From NCBI RefSeq assembly GCF_001704155.1, contig NZ_CP016294.1:1733501-1797500 (forward strand): 64,000 bases of DNA. The letters run 5' to 3'. This DNA is from Stenotrophomonas rhizophila (lineage in GTDB: Bacteria > Pseudomonadota > Gammaproteobacteria > Xanthomonadales > Xanthomonadaceae). The notes under the pieces are model-generated. The model made no database searches and had not been told where the DNA came from. It saw nothing but the letters and a program-made list of their open reading frames with translations. Shown one piece after another: positions 31,238 to 41,001 of the stretch; the stretch's first letter is position 1, and every line of letters begins with the position of its first letter. A program made the position numbers and the translations under genes.

Positions 31238-32281
31238 ATGGACGAGAACAAAAAGCGTGCCCTGACCGCCGCCCTGAGCCAGATCGAAAAGCAGTTCGGC
31301 AAGGGCTCCGTCATGCGCATGGGCGACCGTGTCATCGAGGCCGTCGAGGTCATCCCGACCGGTTCGCTGATGCTGGACATCGCGCTCGGCATCGGCGGCC
31401 TGCCGAAGGGCCGTGTCGTGGAGATCTATGGTCCGGAGTCCTCGGGCAAGACCACCCTGACCCTTCAGGCGATCGCCGAATGCCAGAAGAAAGGCGGCAC
31501 CGCTGCCTTCATCGACGCCGAGCACGCGCTGGACCCGATCTACGCCGCCAAGCTGGGCGTGAACGTGGACGACCTGCTGCTGTCCCAGCCGGATACCGGT
31601 GAGCAGGCGCTGGAAATCGCCGACATGCTGGTCCGTTCCGGCTCGGTGGACATCGTGGTGGTCGACTCGGTCGCCGCGCTGACCCCGAAGGCCGAAATCG
31701 AAGGCGAAATGGGCGACCAGCTGCCGGGCCTGCAGGCCCGCCTGATGAGCCAGGCGCTGCGCAAGCTGACCGGCAACATCAAGCGCTCCAACACGCTGGT
31801 GGTCTTCATCAACCAGCTGCGCATGAAGATCGGCGTGATGATGCCGGGCCAGAGCCCGGAAGTGACCACCGGCGGCAACGCATTGAAGTTCTACGCTTCG
31901 GTGCGCCTGGACATCCGCCGAATCGGCGCGATCAAGAAGGGCGACGAGATCATCGGCAACCAGACCAAGATCAAGGTCGTCAAGAACAAGCTGGCGCCGC
32001 CGTTCAAGCAGGTCATCACCGAAATCCTGTACGGCGAAGGCATCAGCCGCGAAGGCGAACTGATCGACATGGGCGTGGAAGCCAAGCTGGTCGAGAAGGC
32101 CGGTGCCTGGTACAGCTACGGCGAAGAGCGCATCGGCCAGGGCAAGGACAACGCCCGCGGTTACCTGCGCGACAACCCGCAGGTGGCCCAGCGCCTGGAA
32201 GCCGAGCTGCGCGAGAAGTTCCAGCCGGCCGAGGCTGCCCGCGAGAGCGGTGACAGCGACGGTGACGACGACGCCGAGTAA
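31238..32281 (+). CDS. recA: Recombinase RecA
   Basis: RecA forms filaments on single-stranded DNA, drives strand exchange and stimulates LexA cleavage. The 347-residue form starts M-D-E-N-K-K-R-A-L, supported by AAGGA 8 nt upstream and by the usual family N-terminus. A GTG at 31175 would add 21 odd residues. Walker A is G-P-E-S-S-G-K-T-T near 65. L1 and L2 loops and the N-Q-L-R-M-K segment are present. The acidic C-terminus ends D-D-D-A-E. No LexA palindrome is visible in its upstream 200 bp. Confidence 0.96.
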   Translation: MDENKKRALTAALSQIEKQFGKGSVMRMGDRVIEAVEVIPTGSLMLDIALGIGGLPKGRVVEIYGPESSGKTTLTLQAIAECQKKGGTAAFIDAEHALDPIYAAKLGVNVDDLLLSQPDTGEQALEIADMLVRSGSVDIVVVDSVAALTPKAEIEGEMGDQLPGLQARLMSQALRKLTGNIKRSNTLVVFINQLRMKIGVMMPGQSPEVTTGGNALKFYASVRLDIRRIGAIKKGDEIIGNQTKIKVVKNKLAPPFKQVITEILYGEGISREGELIDMGVEAKLVEKAGAWYSYGEERIGQGKDNARGYLRDNPQVAQRLEAELREKFQPAEAARESGDSDGDDDAE

Positions 32282-32391
32282 GTTTCCTGCGGGGCAGGGC
32301 AGCGCCGTCAGTGACGCTCGCCCTGTCCCGGGGGTTCAACCTTCCCCCGACGGGGGGAGCGCCACGGACGGCGCATTTCATCGAGGTGCCC

Positions 32392-32883
32392 ATGCACGAC
32401 CCAGACGCCCCGGCACCCGGCCGCAAGCGCCGCGTCCGTGAACAGACCCCGGTCCAACGCGCGCTGGGCCTGCTGGTACGCCGTGAGCATTCGCGCAAGG
32501 AATTGACCCGCAAGCTCACTGCCCGCGGCATCGAAAGCGACGCCGCCACTGCCGCCGTGGACAAGCTCACCGAGGCCGGCTGGCAGGATGACACCCGCTT
32601 TGCCGAGAACCTGGTCCGCATCCGTGCGAACACCGGCTATGGCCCCCTCCACATCCGCGCCGAACTGGGCACCCATGGGCTGGACAGCGAGCAGGTCGCC
32701 GCCGCCATGGACACCTTCGAAGGCGACTGGACAGAGAACGCCCGGGACCTGGTCTGCCGCCGCTTTGGCGAGGCCGGCCCCCAGGAGCTGCCCCAGCGCC
32801 GCAAAGCCGCGGATCTGCTGGCCCGCCGCGGGTTCGATGGCGACACCATCCGCCGTGCCACCCGCTACGACCCGGATGACTGA
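32392..32883 (+). CDS. recX: RecA regulatory protein RecX
   Basis: RecX binds RecA filaments and limits their extension. The 163-residue protein is made of three-helix repeats, with [16 protein letters not shown] near residue 24, the W-Q-D-D-T-R-F-A-E core near 65, and [16 protein letters not shown] precedes the ATG at 32392. It lies 110 bp after recA, most likely in the same transcript. Confidence 0.93.
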   Translation: MHDPDAPAPGRKRRVREQTPVQRALGLLVRREHSRKELTRKLTARGIESDAATAAVDKLTEAGWQDDTRFAENLVRIRANTGYGPLHIRAELGTHGLDSEQVAAAMDTFEGDWTENARDLVCRRFGEAGPQELPQRRKAADLLARRGFDGDTIRRATRYDPDD

Positions 32884-33026
32884 AGGGCGCGCAGCGCGCC
32901 CGTCACCCGGACGTGTCCCGGGGGCCCGGGCCTGATACCCTTTGTGGTTTCGGCGGTCCTGCTCTCGACACCCGGCCATTGGGGCTGTGTGCGAAGGACC
33001 GGCCGGCCCGCATGAAGCCAGCCCCC

Positions 33027-35675
33027 ATGAACGCACCCGTCAAATTCACTACCTCCCAGATCCGCAGCGATTTCCTTGAGTTCTTCAAGGGCAAGGGCCA
33101 CACCATCGTGCCGTCGGCACCGCTGGTGCCGGGCAATGATCCGACCCTGTTGTTCACCAACTCCGGCATGGTGCAGTTCAAGGACGTGTTCCTTGGCGCC
33201 GAAAAGCGCAGCTACGTGCGCGCGGCGGACGTGCAGCGCTGCCTGCGGGCCGGCGGCAAGCACAACGACCTGGACCAGGTCGGCTACACCGCGCGCCACC
33301 ACACCTTCTTCGAAATGCTGGGCAACTGGTCGTTCGGCGACTACTTCAAGAAGGACGCCATTGCCTGGGCCTGGGAGCTGTTGACCCAGGTCTGGAAGCT
33401 GCCGGCCGACCGCCTGCTGGTCACCGTCTACCAGACCGATGACGAGGCCTACGCGCTGTGGCGCGACATGGTCGGCATTCCGGAAGAACGCATCGTGCGC
33501 ATCGGCGACAACAAGGGCGCGCCGTTTGCCTCGGACAACTTCTGGCAGATGGCCGATACCGGTCCGTGCGGCCCGTGCACCGAAATCTTCTACGACCATG
33601 GCGACCATATCGCCGGTGGCCCGCCGGGTTCGCCGGATGAAGACGGCGACCGCTACATCGAAATCTGGAACCTGGTGTTCATGCAGTTCGACCGCCAGCC
33701 GGACGGCACCCTGGTGCCGCTGCCGGCGCCGTGCGTGGACACCGGCATGGGCCTGGAACGCCTGGCCGCGATCCTGCAGCACGTGCACACCAACTATGAG
33801 ATCGACCTGTTCCAGGCGCTGATCCGCAAGGCCAGCGAACTGACCGGCATGTCCGACCTGGAGAACAAGTCGCTGCGCGTGATCGCCGATCACATCCGTG
33901 CCTGTTCGTTCCTGATCGTCGACGGCGTGCTGCCGTCCAACGAAGGCCGCGGCTACGTGCTGCGCCGGATCATCCGCCGCGCCCTGCGCCATGGCTGGAT
34001 GCTGGGCGTGCGCCAGCCGTTCTTCAGCAAGCTGGTGCCGACCCTGGTCGAGCAGATGGGCGAGGCCTACGCGGAACTGCCTGCACAGGCCGATACCGTG
34101 GTGCGTGCGCTGCAGGCCGAGGAAGAGCGTTTCGCGCAGACGCTCGATTCGGGCATGAAGATCTTCGACGACGTCGCCGCGCAGGTGACCAATGGCGTCA
34201 TTCCGGGCGCGGATGCCTTCCGCCTCTATGACACCTACGGCTTCCCGCTCGACCTGACCCAGGACATCGCGCGCGAGCGCGACCTGACCGTGGACATCGA
34301 CGGTTTCAATGCGGCAATGGAGAAGCAGCGTGAGGACGGCCGCAAGGGCGGCAAGTTCGGTGGCGGCGTGACGCTGTCGGCCGAGCTGGTCGCCACGCTC
34401 AAGCCCACCACGTTCCTGGGTTACGACCGCCTGCAGGCCGACGGCCTGACCGTGGTGGCCCTGCTCAAGGACGGGCGCCCGGTGGACGCGGTGCAGGCCG
34501 GCGACGAGGTCATCGTGCTGACCGACCAGACCCCGTTCTATGCCGAATCGGGTGGCCAGGTGGGCGACACCGGCAGCCTGGCCGGCAACGGCGTGCAGCT
34601 GCAGATCACCGATACGCAGAAGTTCGCGGGCCAGTTCCACGGCCACGTCGGCACTGTCACCCAGGGCAGCCTGAAGGTGGGCGACGTGCTGGGCGGTGTG
34701 GTGGACGACAAGCGCCGCGGCGCCACCATCCTCAACCACTCGGCCACCCACCTGCTGCACGCCGCACTGCGTGAAGTGCTGGGCACCCACGTGCAGCAGA
34801 AGGGCTCGCTGGTGGCACCGGACCGCCTGCGCTTCGACTTCTCGCACTTCCAGCCGATCAGTGCCGCGGACCTTGCCGTGATCGAGCGCAAGGTCAACGA
34901 GCAGGTACGCGCCAACAATGCGGCCGAAGTGCACAACATGGGCATGCAGGAAGCGCTCGATTTCGGCGCGATGGCACTGTTCGGCGAGAAGTACGGCGAA
35001 AACGTGCGCGTGCTGAAGATGGGCGATTACTCCACTGAACTGTGTGGTGGCACGCACGTGACGCGCACCGGCGACATCGGCCTGTTCAAGATCACCTCCG
35101 AAGGCGGCGTGTCGTCGGGCGTGCGCCGTATCGAAGCGGTGACCGGGCAGGGCGCGCTGGACTACGTGGCCCACGAAGAAGCCCAGCTGGCCGAAGCGGC
35201 CGCGCTGCTCGGCGGCAATGCGGGCGAAGTGGTCGACAAGATCCGCCAGCTTGGCGAGCGCCAGAAGAAGCTGGAACGCGAACTGGAGGCCATGAAGGCC
35301 AAGCAGGCGGCGGGCGCGACCGCCGACCTGGGCGCTGGCGCAGTTGAGGTCAAAGGCGTCAAGGTGCTGGCCGCGCGCCTGGAAGGTTTCGATGCCAAGG
35401 CACTGCGCGAAGCGATCGACCGCCTCAAGCAGCAGCTGGGCGATGCGGTGATCGTGCTGGCCGGCACGCAGGACGGCAAGGCGGCCCTGGTCGCCGGCGT
35501 GAACGGCAGTGCAACGGGCAAGGTAAAGGCCGGGGAACTGTTGTCCCACATCGCCAGTCAGATCGGGGGCAAGGGCGGCGGCCGCCCGGACCTCGCCCAG
35601 GGTGGTGGCGAGGACGGGCCCGCCCTTGCTTCTGCACTGGCTGCCGTCGTCGACTGGGTCACCCCTCGTATCTGA
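33027..35675 (+). CDS. alaS: Alanine--tRNA ligase
   Basis: AlaRS charges tRNA-Ala and edits mischarged Ser/Gly. Starting at M-N-A-P-V-K-F-T gives 882 residues, the usual length; 33012 would add five. The catalytic domain (1 to about 240) has F-F-K-G-K-G-H and [18 protein letters not shown]. The editing domain (about 555-720) has H-S-A-T-H-L-L-H and C-G-G-T-H zinc motifs. The C-Ala oligomerisation domain ends with G-G-K-G-G-G-R-P. The recA-recX-alaS-csrA-tRNA-Ser order is the same as in E. coli. Confidence 0.97.
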   Translation: MNAPVKFTTSQIRSDFLEFFKGKGHTIVPSAPLVPGNDPTLLFTNSGMVQFKDVFLGAEKRSYVRAADVQRCLRAGGKHNDLDQVGYTARHHTFFEMLGNWSFGDYFKKDAIAWAWELLTQVWKLPADRLLVTVYQTDDEAYALWRDMVGIPEERIVRIGDNKGAPFASDNFWQMADTGPCGPCTEIFYDHGDHIAGGPPGSPDEDGDRYIEIWNLVFMQFDRQPDGTLVPLPAPCVDTGMGLERLAAILQHVHTNYEIDLFQALIRKASELTGMSDLENKSLRVIADHIRACSFLIVDGVLPSNEGRGYVLRRIIRRALRHGWMLGVRQPFFSKLVPTLVEQMGEAYAELPAQADTVVRALQAEEERFAQTLDSGMKIFDDVAAQVTNGVIPGADAFRLYDTYGFPLDLTQDIARERDLTVDIDGFNAAMEKQREDGRKGGKFGGGVTLSAELVATLKPTTFLGYDRLQADGLTVVALLKDGRPVDAVQAGDEVIVLTDQTPFYAESGGQVGDTGSLAGNGVQLQITDTQKFAGQFHGHVGTVTQGSLKVGDVLGGVVDDKRRGATILNHSATHLLHAALREVLGTHVQQKGSLVAPDRLRFDFSHFQPISAADLAVIERKVNEQVRANNAAEVHNMGMQEALDFGAMALFGEKYGENVRVLKMGDYSTELCGGTHVTRTGDIGLFKITSEGGVSSGVRRIEAVTGQGALDYVAHEEAQLAEAAALLGGNAGEVVDKIRQLGERQKKLERELEAMKAKQAAGATADLGAGAVEVKGVKVLAARLEGFDAKALREAIDRLKQQLGDAVIVLAGTQDGKAALVAGVNGSATGKVKAGELLSHIASQIGGKGGGRPDLAQGGGEDGPALASALAAVVDWVTPRI

Positions 35676-35816
35676 ACGCCTGAATCCTCCTGCTCCTTGA
35701 TGGCGCAGGAGGGCTGACGGTACTATGGCTAATCTTTTCCCTTTGTCGTGTGGCGTTCCTTGGCTGGGCGCCGAGCCGGTCGGGAAAATCCACCGGTTCC
35801 CTGGAGACTTGCAAAA

Positions 35817-36020
35817 ATGTTGATCCTGACTCGCCGTGTTGGCGAAACCCTGATGATCGGTAACGACGTCAGCGTCACCGTGCTCGGCGTCAAGGGCAAT
35901 CAGGTGCGTATTGGCATCACCGCCCCGAAGGACGTGGCCGTGCACCGCGAAGAGATTTACCAGCGCATCCAGCGAGGCGACGAGCCGAATGCATCGGGAA
36001 GTGAAAATTCTTCCGATTAA
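35817..36020 (+). CDS. csrA: Carbon storage regulator CsrA (RsmA)
   Basis: CsrA is a small dimeric RNA-binding protein that controls mRNA translation through GGA motifs. The 67 residues begin [12 protein letters not shown] and include the Arg-containing H-R-E-E-I-Y-Q-R-I core. The tail [10 protein letters not shown] is unstructured. CTGGAGA lies about 9 nt upstream. It may act with the GacA-like regulator at 60454, which in relatives drives CsrA-antagonist small RNAs; that link is inference. Confidence 0.96.
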   Translation: MLILTRRVGETLMIGNDVSVTVLGVKGNQVRIGITAPKDVAVHREEIYQRIQRGDEPNASGSENSSD

Positions 36021-36101
36021 GGCTTTACCTCGGGGTGTGAAAAACGTTATTCTTCGCGCCCCCGCTGAGAAGAAACATCGAAGCGGCGGAACCAGAATAC
36101 T

Positions 36102-36194
36102 GGAGCGGTGCCCGAGTGGCTGAAGGGGCTCCCCTGCTAAGGGAGTATACGGCCAAAAACTGTATCGAGGGTTCGAATCCCTCCCGCTCCGCCA
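36102..36194 (+). tRNA. tRNA-Ser (anticodon GCU)
   Basis: The gene is 93 nt with acceptor stem GGAGCGG / CCGCTCC, a long variable arm (class II), anticodon loop CTGCTAA, T-loop GGTTCGAATCC and an encoded CCA end. The GCU anticodon reads AGC/AGU. Confidence 0.95.
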
Positions 36195-36203
36195 GTTGTA
36201 GAA

Positions 36204-36240
36204 AAGGCCTTCGTACGCAAGTACGAAGGCCTTTTTCTTT
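36204..36240 (+). terminator. Terminator after tRNA-Ser
   Basis: Stem GGCCTTCGTAC, loop GCAA, GTACGAAGGCC followed by TTTTTCTTT. Confidence 0.9.
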
Positions 36241-36330
36241 GTGTGCTGTTGCCGCAGCGTTGACGTGTTGCCCGCACGCCGTGCACTGGCATTCTGCGAG
36301 GGTGGTTGCTCCCCCGCACCCGGAGTCGCC

Positions 36331-37485
36331 GTGAACGCACGTCGCCACTTCCTTTCCGCCGCCGCTGCCGGTACCGCCGCATTGGCCAGTTCACCGTTGC
36401 TGGCGCAGTCCGGCGCCGCCGCGCCCGGCAGCGTGCTGCCAACACGTGGCCGCAGCGCCGCGCAGCCGCTGGCCACCCACGCCGCCGCCAAGGGCGGGCG
36501 CTTTCGGCCGCGCACGCGCCTCGGGCTGGGCGGGGTGGCCATCGGCAACGGCTTTGCCCCAGCCACCGATGCGCAAAGCGAACAGACCCTGGCCGCAGCC
36601 TATGCCGCAGGTGTGCGCTACTTCGACACGTCGCCCTGGTATGGCCTGGGCCTGAGCGAACGGCGGATGGGGCATCACCTGCACAACCACCCGGTGGGTG
36701 AGTACACGCTGTCGACCAAGGTCGGCCGACTGCTGACCGCCACCGCTGGCGAGTTGCAGGACACCATGTGGAAAGACCCGTCGCCGTTCCACTACCGCTA
36801 TGACTATTCCGCCGACGGCGTTCGTCGTTCGGTGGAAGACAGCCTCAACCGGCTGGGAGTCGCGCAGCTGGATGTGGTCTTCATCCACGACCTGTCGCCG
36901 GATAACGAGAAGGACCTTGGCGTGCCGTGGGAGCAGCGCTTCGCCGAGGCCGCCAAGGGCGCGATGCCCGCGCTGACCCGGATGCGCGAGGAAGGCCTGA
37001 TCAAGGGATGGGGATTTGGCGTGAACCGCCCGGAGCCGGCGCTGCGCGCGATCCAGGAAGCCGATCCGGATATCTTCCTGCTCGCCTGCCAGTACTCGCT
37101 GCTCGACCACGATCAGGCGTTGCACGACACCTTCCCGGCCATCGCCCGGCACGGTGCGTCGGTGGTGGTGGGTGCGCCGCTGCTCGCCGGCTACCTGGCC
37201 GGCCGCGATCGGTACCTCTACGACGGCAAGGTGCCCGAGTGGGCGCCGAAGAAGCGTGCGGCCGTGCAGGCCATCTGCGACCGCCACGGCGTCGACCTGC
37301 GCACCGTGGCGCTGCAGTTCGCGGATGCGCCAGAGGTCGTGTCTGCGGTGATTCCGGGTGCACGCACGCCCGGACAGGTGCAGGCCAACGTGGCATCCAT
37401 GTCGGTGGCGATCCCGCCCGCGCTCTGGGCGGAGTTGAAGCAGGCGAAGCTGATTGCCGACGACGCCCCGGTGCCCGGGTCCTGA
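36331..37485 (+). CDS. Tat-exported aldo/keto reductase
   Basis: The 384-residue protein starts at a GTG with CCCGGAG upstream. The N-terminus M-N-A-R-R-H-F-L-S-A-A-A-A-G is a twin-arginine signal, ending near A-L-A-S-S-P-L-L-A-Q-S. The mature part is an aldo/keto reductase barrel with V-R-Y-F-D-T-S-P-W-Y-G (catalytic Asp and Tyr), T-K-V-G-R-L lysine, and the C-terminal V-I-P-G-A-R-T cofactor segment. It resembles D-threo-aldose/fucose dehydrogenases. Export of a NAD(P)-dependent enzyme is unusual and suggests a tightly bound cofactor. Confidence 0.85.
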   Translation: MNARRHFLSAAAAGTAALASSPLLAQSGAAAPGSVLPTRGRSAAQPLATHAAAKGGRFRPRTRLGLGGVAIGNGFAPATDAQSEQTLAAAYAAGVRYFDTSPWYGLGLSERRMGHHLHNHPVGEYTLSTKVGRLLTATAGELQDTMWKDPSPFHYRYDYSADGVRRSVEDSLNRLGVAQLDVVFIHDLSPDNEKDLGVPWEQRFAEAAKGAMPALTRMREEGLIKGWGFGVNRPEPALRAIQEADPDIFLLACQYSLLDHDQALHDTFPAIARHGASVVVGAPLLAGYLAGRDRYLYDGKVPEWAPKKRAAVQAICDRHGVDLRTVALQFADAPEVVSAVIPGARTPGQVQANVASMSVAIPPALWAELKQAKLIADDAPVPGS

Positions 37486-37498
37486 GCCGAGACATGAC

Positions 37499-37523
37499 AA
37501 CGCCCCGATCAGCTCGGGGCGTT
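37499..37523. terminator. Hairpin between the aldo/keto reductase and pirin genes
   Basis: AACGCCCCGA, loop TCAGC, TCGGGGCGTT, located between convergent stop codons. The T-tracts are weak on both sides. Confidence 0.6.
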
Positions 37524-37540
37524 GGTGAGGGCCGCTGCGG

Positions 37541-38242
37541 TTACAGCGGCAGGTCGAACACCAGCACTTCGGCGTCGCTGGCATTTTCCAGGGTCACCTG
37601 CGCTTCGTCGGTGATCTGCAGCGCGTCGCCGGTGTCCAGGGTGATGCCGTTGACCTGCAGCTGGCCGCGCGCAACCTGCACGTAGGCGCCGCGGCGCGGG
37701 GCCAGGGCCAGGTGGGCGCGGTCGTCGCCGTCCAGGATCGTGGCGTAGATGTTGGCGTCCTGGTGGATCAGCAGCGAACCGTCACGGCCATCCTTCGAGG
37801 CGATCAGGCGCAACTGGCCGCGCTTGGCGTCCGGGGCGAAATGCGTTTCCTGGTAGCTCGGGGCGATGTTCTCGGTATCCGGGAACAGCCAGATCTGCAG
37901 GAAATGCACGGTCTCGTCGGCCGAGTGGTTGAACTCGCTGTGGCTGACCCCGCTGCCGGCGCTCATGCGCTGCACGTCGCCGTAGCGCAGCACCGAGCCG
38001 GTGCCCATCGAGTCCTTGTGCTCCAGCGCGCCGCCCAGCACGTAGGAGATGATCTCCATGTTGCTGTGGCTGTGGGTGCCGAAGCCCTGGCCGCCGATCA
38101 CCTTGTCTTCGTTGATCACGCGTAGCGGGCCGAAGCTGGTGTAGCGCGCGTCGTAGTAACCGGCGAAGGAGAAGGTGTGCTGGGAGTTCAGCCAGCCATG
38201 GTTGGCCTGGCCACGGGTGGCGCTCTTGCGGATCTGCAGCAT
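37541..38242 (-). CDS. Pirin family protein (YhhW-type, possible quercetinase)
   Basis: The 233-residue bicupin has the metal site of bacterial pirins: H-S-H-S-N-M-E near residue 56 and H-S-E near 101. The YhhW relatives have quercetin 2,3-dioxygenase activity in vitro. GAGGAGA lies about 8 nt upstream of the ATG at 38242. It is divergently transcribed from a LysR regulator with 141 bp between starts, the usual layout for a LysR gene and its target. Confidence 0.88.
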   Translation of the reverse strand: MLQIRKSATRGQANHGWLNSQHTFSFAGYYDARYTSFGPLRVINEDKVIGGQGFGTHSHSNMEIISYVLGGALEHKDSMGTGSVLRYGDVQRMSAGSGVSHSEFNHSADETVHFLQIWLFPDTENIAPSYQETHFAPDAKRGQLRLIASKDGRDGSLLIHQDANIYATILDGDDRAHLALAPRRGAYVQVARGQLQVNGITLDTGDALQITDEAQVTLENASDAEVLVFDLPL

Positions 38243-38383
38243 GGTGGTTCTCCTCGGGTGTTCGATGGTTTCGATGGCGGTCCGGGGCGGTAGTGGCTGC
38301 CCCTTTCCTGTTGGCGCCAGTATCCGCTTGCGCCTGCCGATTGAAAAACGGATAGTTTTGCAAGCCATCATCGAAAAATTCGA

Positions 38384-39307
38384 ATGCTCAAGCTCAGCCT
38401 CGACGCCCTGCAGATCCTGGATGCCATCGACCGCCGTGGCTCGTTCGCCTCGGCCGGCAAGGAGCTGCACAAGGTGCCTTCGACCATCTCCTACACCGTC
38501 TCCAAGCTGGAGCAGGACCTGGGGGTGCAGCTGTTCGACCGGATTGGCCCGCGCGCACATTTGACCGAGGCCGGGGTCGCGCTGCTGGACGAGGGCCGGC
38601 ACCTGCTGCGCGCCGCCCGCGAGCTTGAGATGCGGGTACGGCGGGTGGCTTCCGGCTGGGAGGCCGAGCTGACCGTGGCGGTGGATTCGCTGTTCCAGCC
38701 GGCGCTGCTGGCCGAGGATGTGCGCGCCTTCAGCACAGTCGCCGAGCAGACCCGGATCCGCCTGATCAGCGAAGCCCTGTCGGGTACGTGGGAGGCGCTG
38801 CTGGACCGGCGTGCGGATCTACTGGTCGGCGCAGCCGGGGAGGGCCCCAGTGGCGGTGGCTACGTGGTGGAGCCGCTGGGCGTGGTGCGGTTCGTGTTCG
38901 CGGTGGCGCCGGGACACCCGCTGGCGGCGCTGCCGGAACCACTCGGGCGGGAACAGCTGGCCGCGCACTGCGCCATTGCCGTGGCCGATTCCGCGCGCCG
39001 GCTGCTGCCGCGCACGGTCGGGCTGCTGATGGGGCAAGAGACGGTGACCGTGCCCGATACGGTCAGCAAGTTCCGCCTGCAGTGCGCGGGGCTGGGCTTC
39101 GGCTTCCTGCCCGAACCCTATGTGCAGGCAGCGGTGGCGCAGGGGCGGCTGGTGGTGCGGCAGGTGGAGGAGCCCAAGCCGGACGAGACCTTCTGGCTGG
39201 CCTGGCGCACCGGCGAGGAGGGGGCGGCGCTGCGCTGGTGGCGCGAGCGGATGCGCCAGCCCGGGTTGATGGAGGGGTGGTGGGGGCAGATGTCGGCATG
39301 GCTGTGA
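38384..39307 (+). CDS. LysR-type transcriptional regulator
   Basis: The 307-residue regulator has an N-terminal winged helix-turn-helix (about 4-62, with F-A-S-A-G-K-E-L-H-K-V-P-S-T-I-S-Y). A linker helix and an effector-binding periplasmic-binding-like domain (about 90-290) follow. It probably controls the divergent pirin gene; the effector is unknown. The ATG at 38384 has no strong ribosome-binding site. Confidence 0.88.
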   Translation: MLKLSLDALQILDAIDRRGSFASAGKELHKVPSTISYTVSKLEQDLGVQLFDRIGPRAHLTEAGVALLDEGRHLLRAARELEMRVRRVASGWEAELTVAVDSLFQPALLAEDVRAFSTVAEQTRIRLISEALSGTWEALLDRRADLLVGAAGEGPSGGGYVVEPLGVVRFVFAVAPGHPLAALPEPLGREQLAAHCAIAVADSARRLLPRTVGLLMGQETVTVPDTVSKFRLQCAGLGFGFLPEPYVQAAVAQGRLVVRQVEEPKPDETFWLAWRTGEEGAALRWWRERMRQPGLMEGWWGQMSAWL

Positions 39308-39418
39308 CCGCCGATGGCTGAACTGCGGCTGGGGTGTCACGGTTTGGTCATCTGTTTGCGGTAGAGCGCCCGGCGCGCCGTCGCTACGCTGCGCGGCTCA
39401 ATGTGAACTCCTGTGCCC

Positions 39419-40567
39419 ATGAAACGCCTGCTGCTGCTCGCGCTGGCCGGGGCCGGCCTGTGGCTGGCCGCGTGCTCATCGCTCACCTCATCCGCTGCCT
39501 CCACCTCGCTCAGCGACCGGCTGGTCGCGCCCGGCGGCGTTTCCACGCTGCTCGATACCGCGCGCATCGCCGAAGCGGTGGAGGCGGTCCCCAACCGCCA
39601 TGGGTTCGTGACCGGCCGCGCCGGCGTGCCGCTGTTCTGGCGCGCCTTCGATCCGGGCCGCTACGGGCTGCGCTATCACTACCTGGCGCAGCAGCATGAC
39701 AACGGCGAGCCCCTGAGCACCGGGCTGCAGCTGGCCCTGCCGCAGCCGTTCCAGCCGCAGGCGCCGCGTGGCACCGTGGTGCTGCTGCACGGCTGGATGA
39801 TGAACGGCGATTCGATGCTGCCGTGGTCGCTGCAGTTGGCCGAATCCGGCTACCGGGTGGTGACCATCGACCTGCGCAACCATGGCCATTCCGGTGCCGG
39901 TCCGTCGGGCTACGGCACGTTCGAATCCGATGACGTGATCGATGTGATCGACGCGCTGCAGCGCCGCGGGGAAGTGGTCGGACCGCTGTACCTGTTCGGC
40001 GTGTCCTACGGCGCGGCAACCGCGCTGTTCACCGCCGACAAGCTCGGCGATCGGGTCACCGGTGTGGTGGCGATGGAATCGTTCGCCAACGCCGGCGAGG
40101 CGATCCGCAGCATGATTCCGCATCTGATGTCGCTGCAGCCCACCGCGTGGAAGGCGCAGGCGATGGCCGCCTACGGTCGCTGGCGCTATGGCGGGCAGGA
40201 CATCAACGCGGTGATCGCTGCCGCCAGCCAGCGTCTGGACCTGGATCTGGACACGGTGGACGTGACCCGTGCGCTGGCCGATACGCGCGCCTGCGTGCTG
40301 CTGCTGCACGGCCAGGATGACGCACACGTGCGGGTGGACCAGGGGCGTGCGCTGGCCGCCGCCAGCCCGCGCGTGCATTACATCGAGATGCGTGGCGAAG
40401 ACCACATCACCCTGCCACTTCGGCTGGACCTGCTCGGCGGCGTGGTCGATGACTGGCTGGCGCATGACGAGCATGCCGGTGGCAGCTGCCCGGCGCCGGA
40501 GATCCCGCGCGAAGCGGACCGGATGGCCATGTCGGCGGTACGTGCCGGCGACCCGATCCGGTCATGA
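39419..40567 (+). CDS. Lipoprotein alpha/beta-fold hydrolase
   Basis: The 382-residue protein has a signal peptide ending L-A-A-C, with the lipid-modified Cys near residue 19. The alpha/beta-hydrolase core has the oxyanion H-G-W-M-M-N-G, the nucleophile elbow G-V-S-Y-G near 200, Asp in H-G-Q-D-D and His in E-D-H-I-T-L. It therefore sits on the membrane facing the periplasm. The substrate is not known. A GTG at 39413 is a less likely start. Confidence 0.8.
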   Translation: MKRLLLLALAGAGLWLAACSSLTSSAASTSLSDRLVAPGGVSTLLDTARIAEAVEAVPNRHGFVTGRAGVPLFWRAFDPGRYGLRYHYLAQQHDNGEPLSTGLQLALPQPFQPQAPRGTVVLLHGWMMNGDSMLPWSLQLAESGYRVVTIDLRNHGHSGAGPSGYGTFESDDVIDVIDALQRRGEVVGPLYLFGVSYGAATALFTADKLGDRVTGVVAMESFANAGEAIRSMIPHLMSLQPTAWKAQAMAAYGRWRYGGQDINAVIAAASQRLDLDLDTVDVTRALADTRACVLLLHGQDDAHVRVDQGRALAAASPRVHYIEMRGEDHITLPLRLDLLGGVVDDWLAHDEHAGGSCPAPEIPREADRMAMSAVRAGDPIRS

Positions 40568-40578
40568 ACGCACACACG

Positions 40579-40606
40579 AAAAAGGCAGCCCGTGGCTGCC
40601 CTTTTT
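40579..40606. terminator. Terminator between the hydrolase and the tRNA-Arg cluster
   Basis: AAAAAGGCAGCC, loop CGT, GGCTGCCCTTTTT. It works for the plus-strand hydrolase and for the minus-strand tRNA genes. Confidence 0.85.
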
Positions 40607-40620
40607 CGTCTTCGATGCAA

Positions 40621-40697
40621 TGGTGCGCCCGGAGAGATTCGAACTCCCGACCGCCTGGTTCGTAGCCAGGTACTCTATCCAACTGAGCTACGGGCGC
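40621..40697 (-). tRNA. tRNA-Arg (anticodon ACG), copy 3 of 3
   Basis: 77 nt including encoded CCA; acceptor GCGCCCG / CGGGCGC, anticodon loop CTACGAA, T-loop GTTCGAATC. Last gene of the tandem cluster in the direction of transcription. Confidence 0.95.
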
Positions 40698-40729
40698 GCT
40701 TGCATTATCTGGTTGTTGCCGCGATGTAA

Positions 40730-40806
40730 TGGTGCGCCCGGAGAGATTCGAACTCCCGACCGCCTGGTTCGTAGCCAGGTACTCTATCCAACTGAGCTAC
40801 GGGCGC
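40730..40806 (-). tRNA. tRNA-Arg (anticodon ACG), copy 2 of 3
   Basis: Sequence identical to the other two copies across the mature tRNA. Separated by 32 bp from copy 3 and 57 bp from copy 1; the spacers are unrelated. Confidence 0.95.
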
Positions 40807-40863
40807 ATTTACATCACGTTGTGGTGTTGCTGCCGGCAGAGGCGAAAACTGCCAGCCTGTTGA

Positions 40864-40940
40864 TGGTGCGCCCGGAGAGATTCGAACTCCCGACCGCCTG
40901 GTTCGTAGCCAGGTACTCTATCCAACTGAGCTACGGGCGC
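40864..40940 (-). tRNA. tRNA-Arg (anticodon ACG), copy 1 of 3
   Basis: Same mature sequence as the other two. First of the cluster in the direction of transcription. The ACG anticodon is normally modified to ICG and reads CGU/CGC/CGA, used heavily in this arginine-rich, high-GC coding. Confidence 0.95.
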
Positions 40941-41001
40941 GTCAACAGGAGCGGAATTATGCGGATCGACGCCGCATCCGTCAACGCTTTTGTGAAGGAC
41001 T

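Noticed and set aside
36102..36194. Integration site for a mobile element at tRNA-Ser
   Set aside because: No integrase and no repeat of the tRNA 3' end was seen downstream. The next gene follows a normal terminator.
32865..36566. A very long minus-strand open frame antisense to alaS and csrA (over 1200 codons)
   Set aside because: In GC-rich coding sequence the opposite strand is often free of stops. The translation is low-complexity His/Arg/Gln-rich, and alaS and csrA on the other strand are unmistakable.
40621..40940. Short regularly spaced repeats resembling a CRISPR array
   Set aside because: They are three tRNA-Arg genes with cloverleaf structure and encoded CCA ends. The repeat length of 77 nt and unequal spacers do not fit CRISPR.
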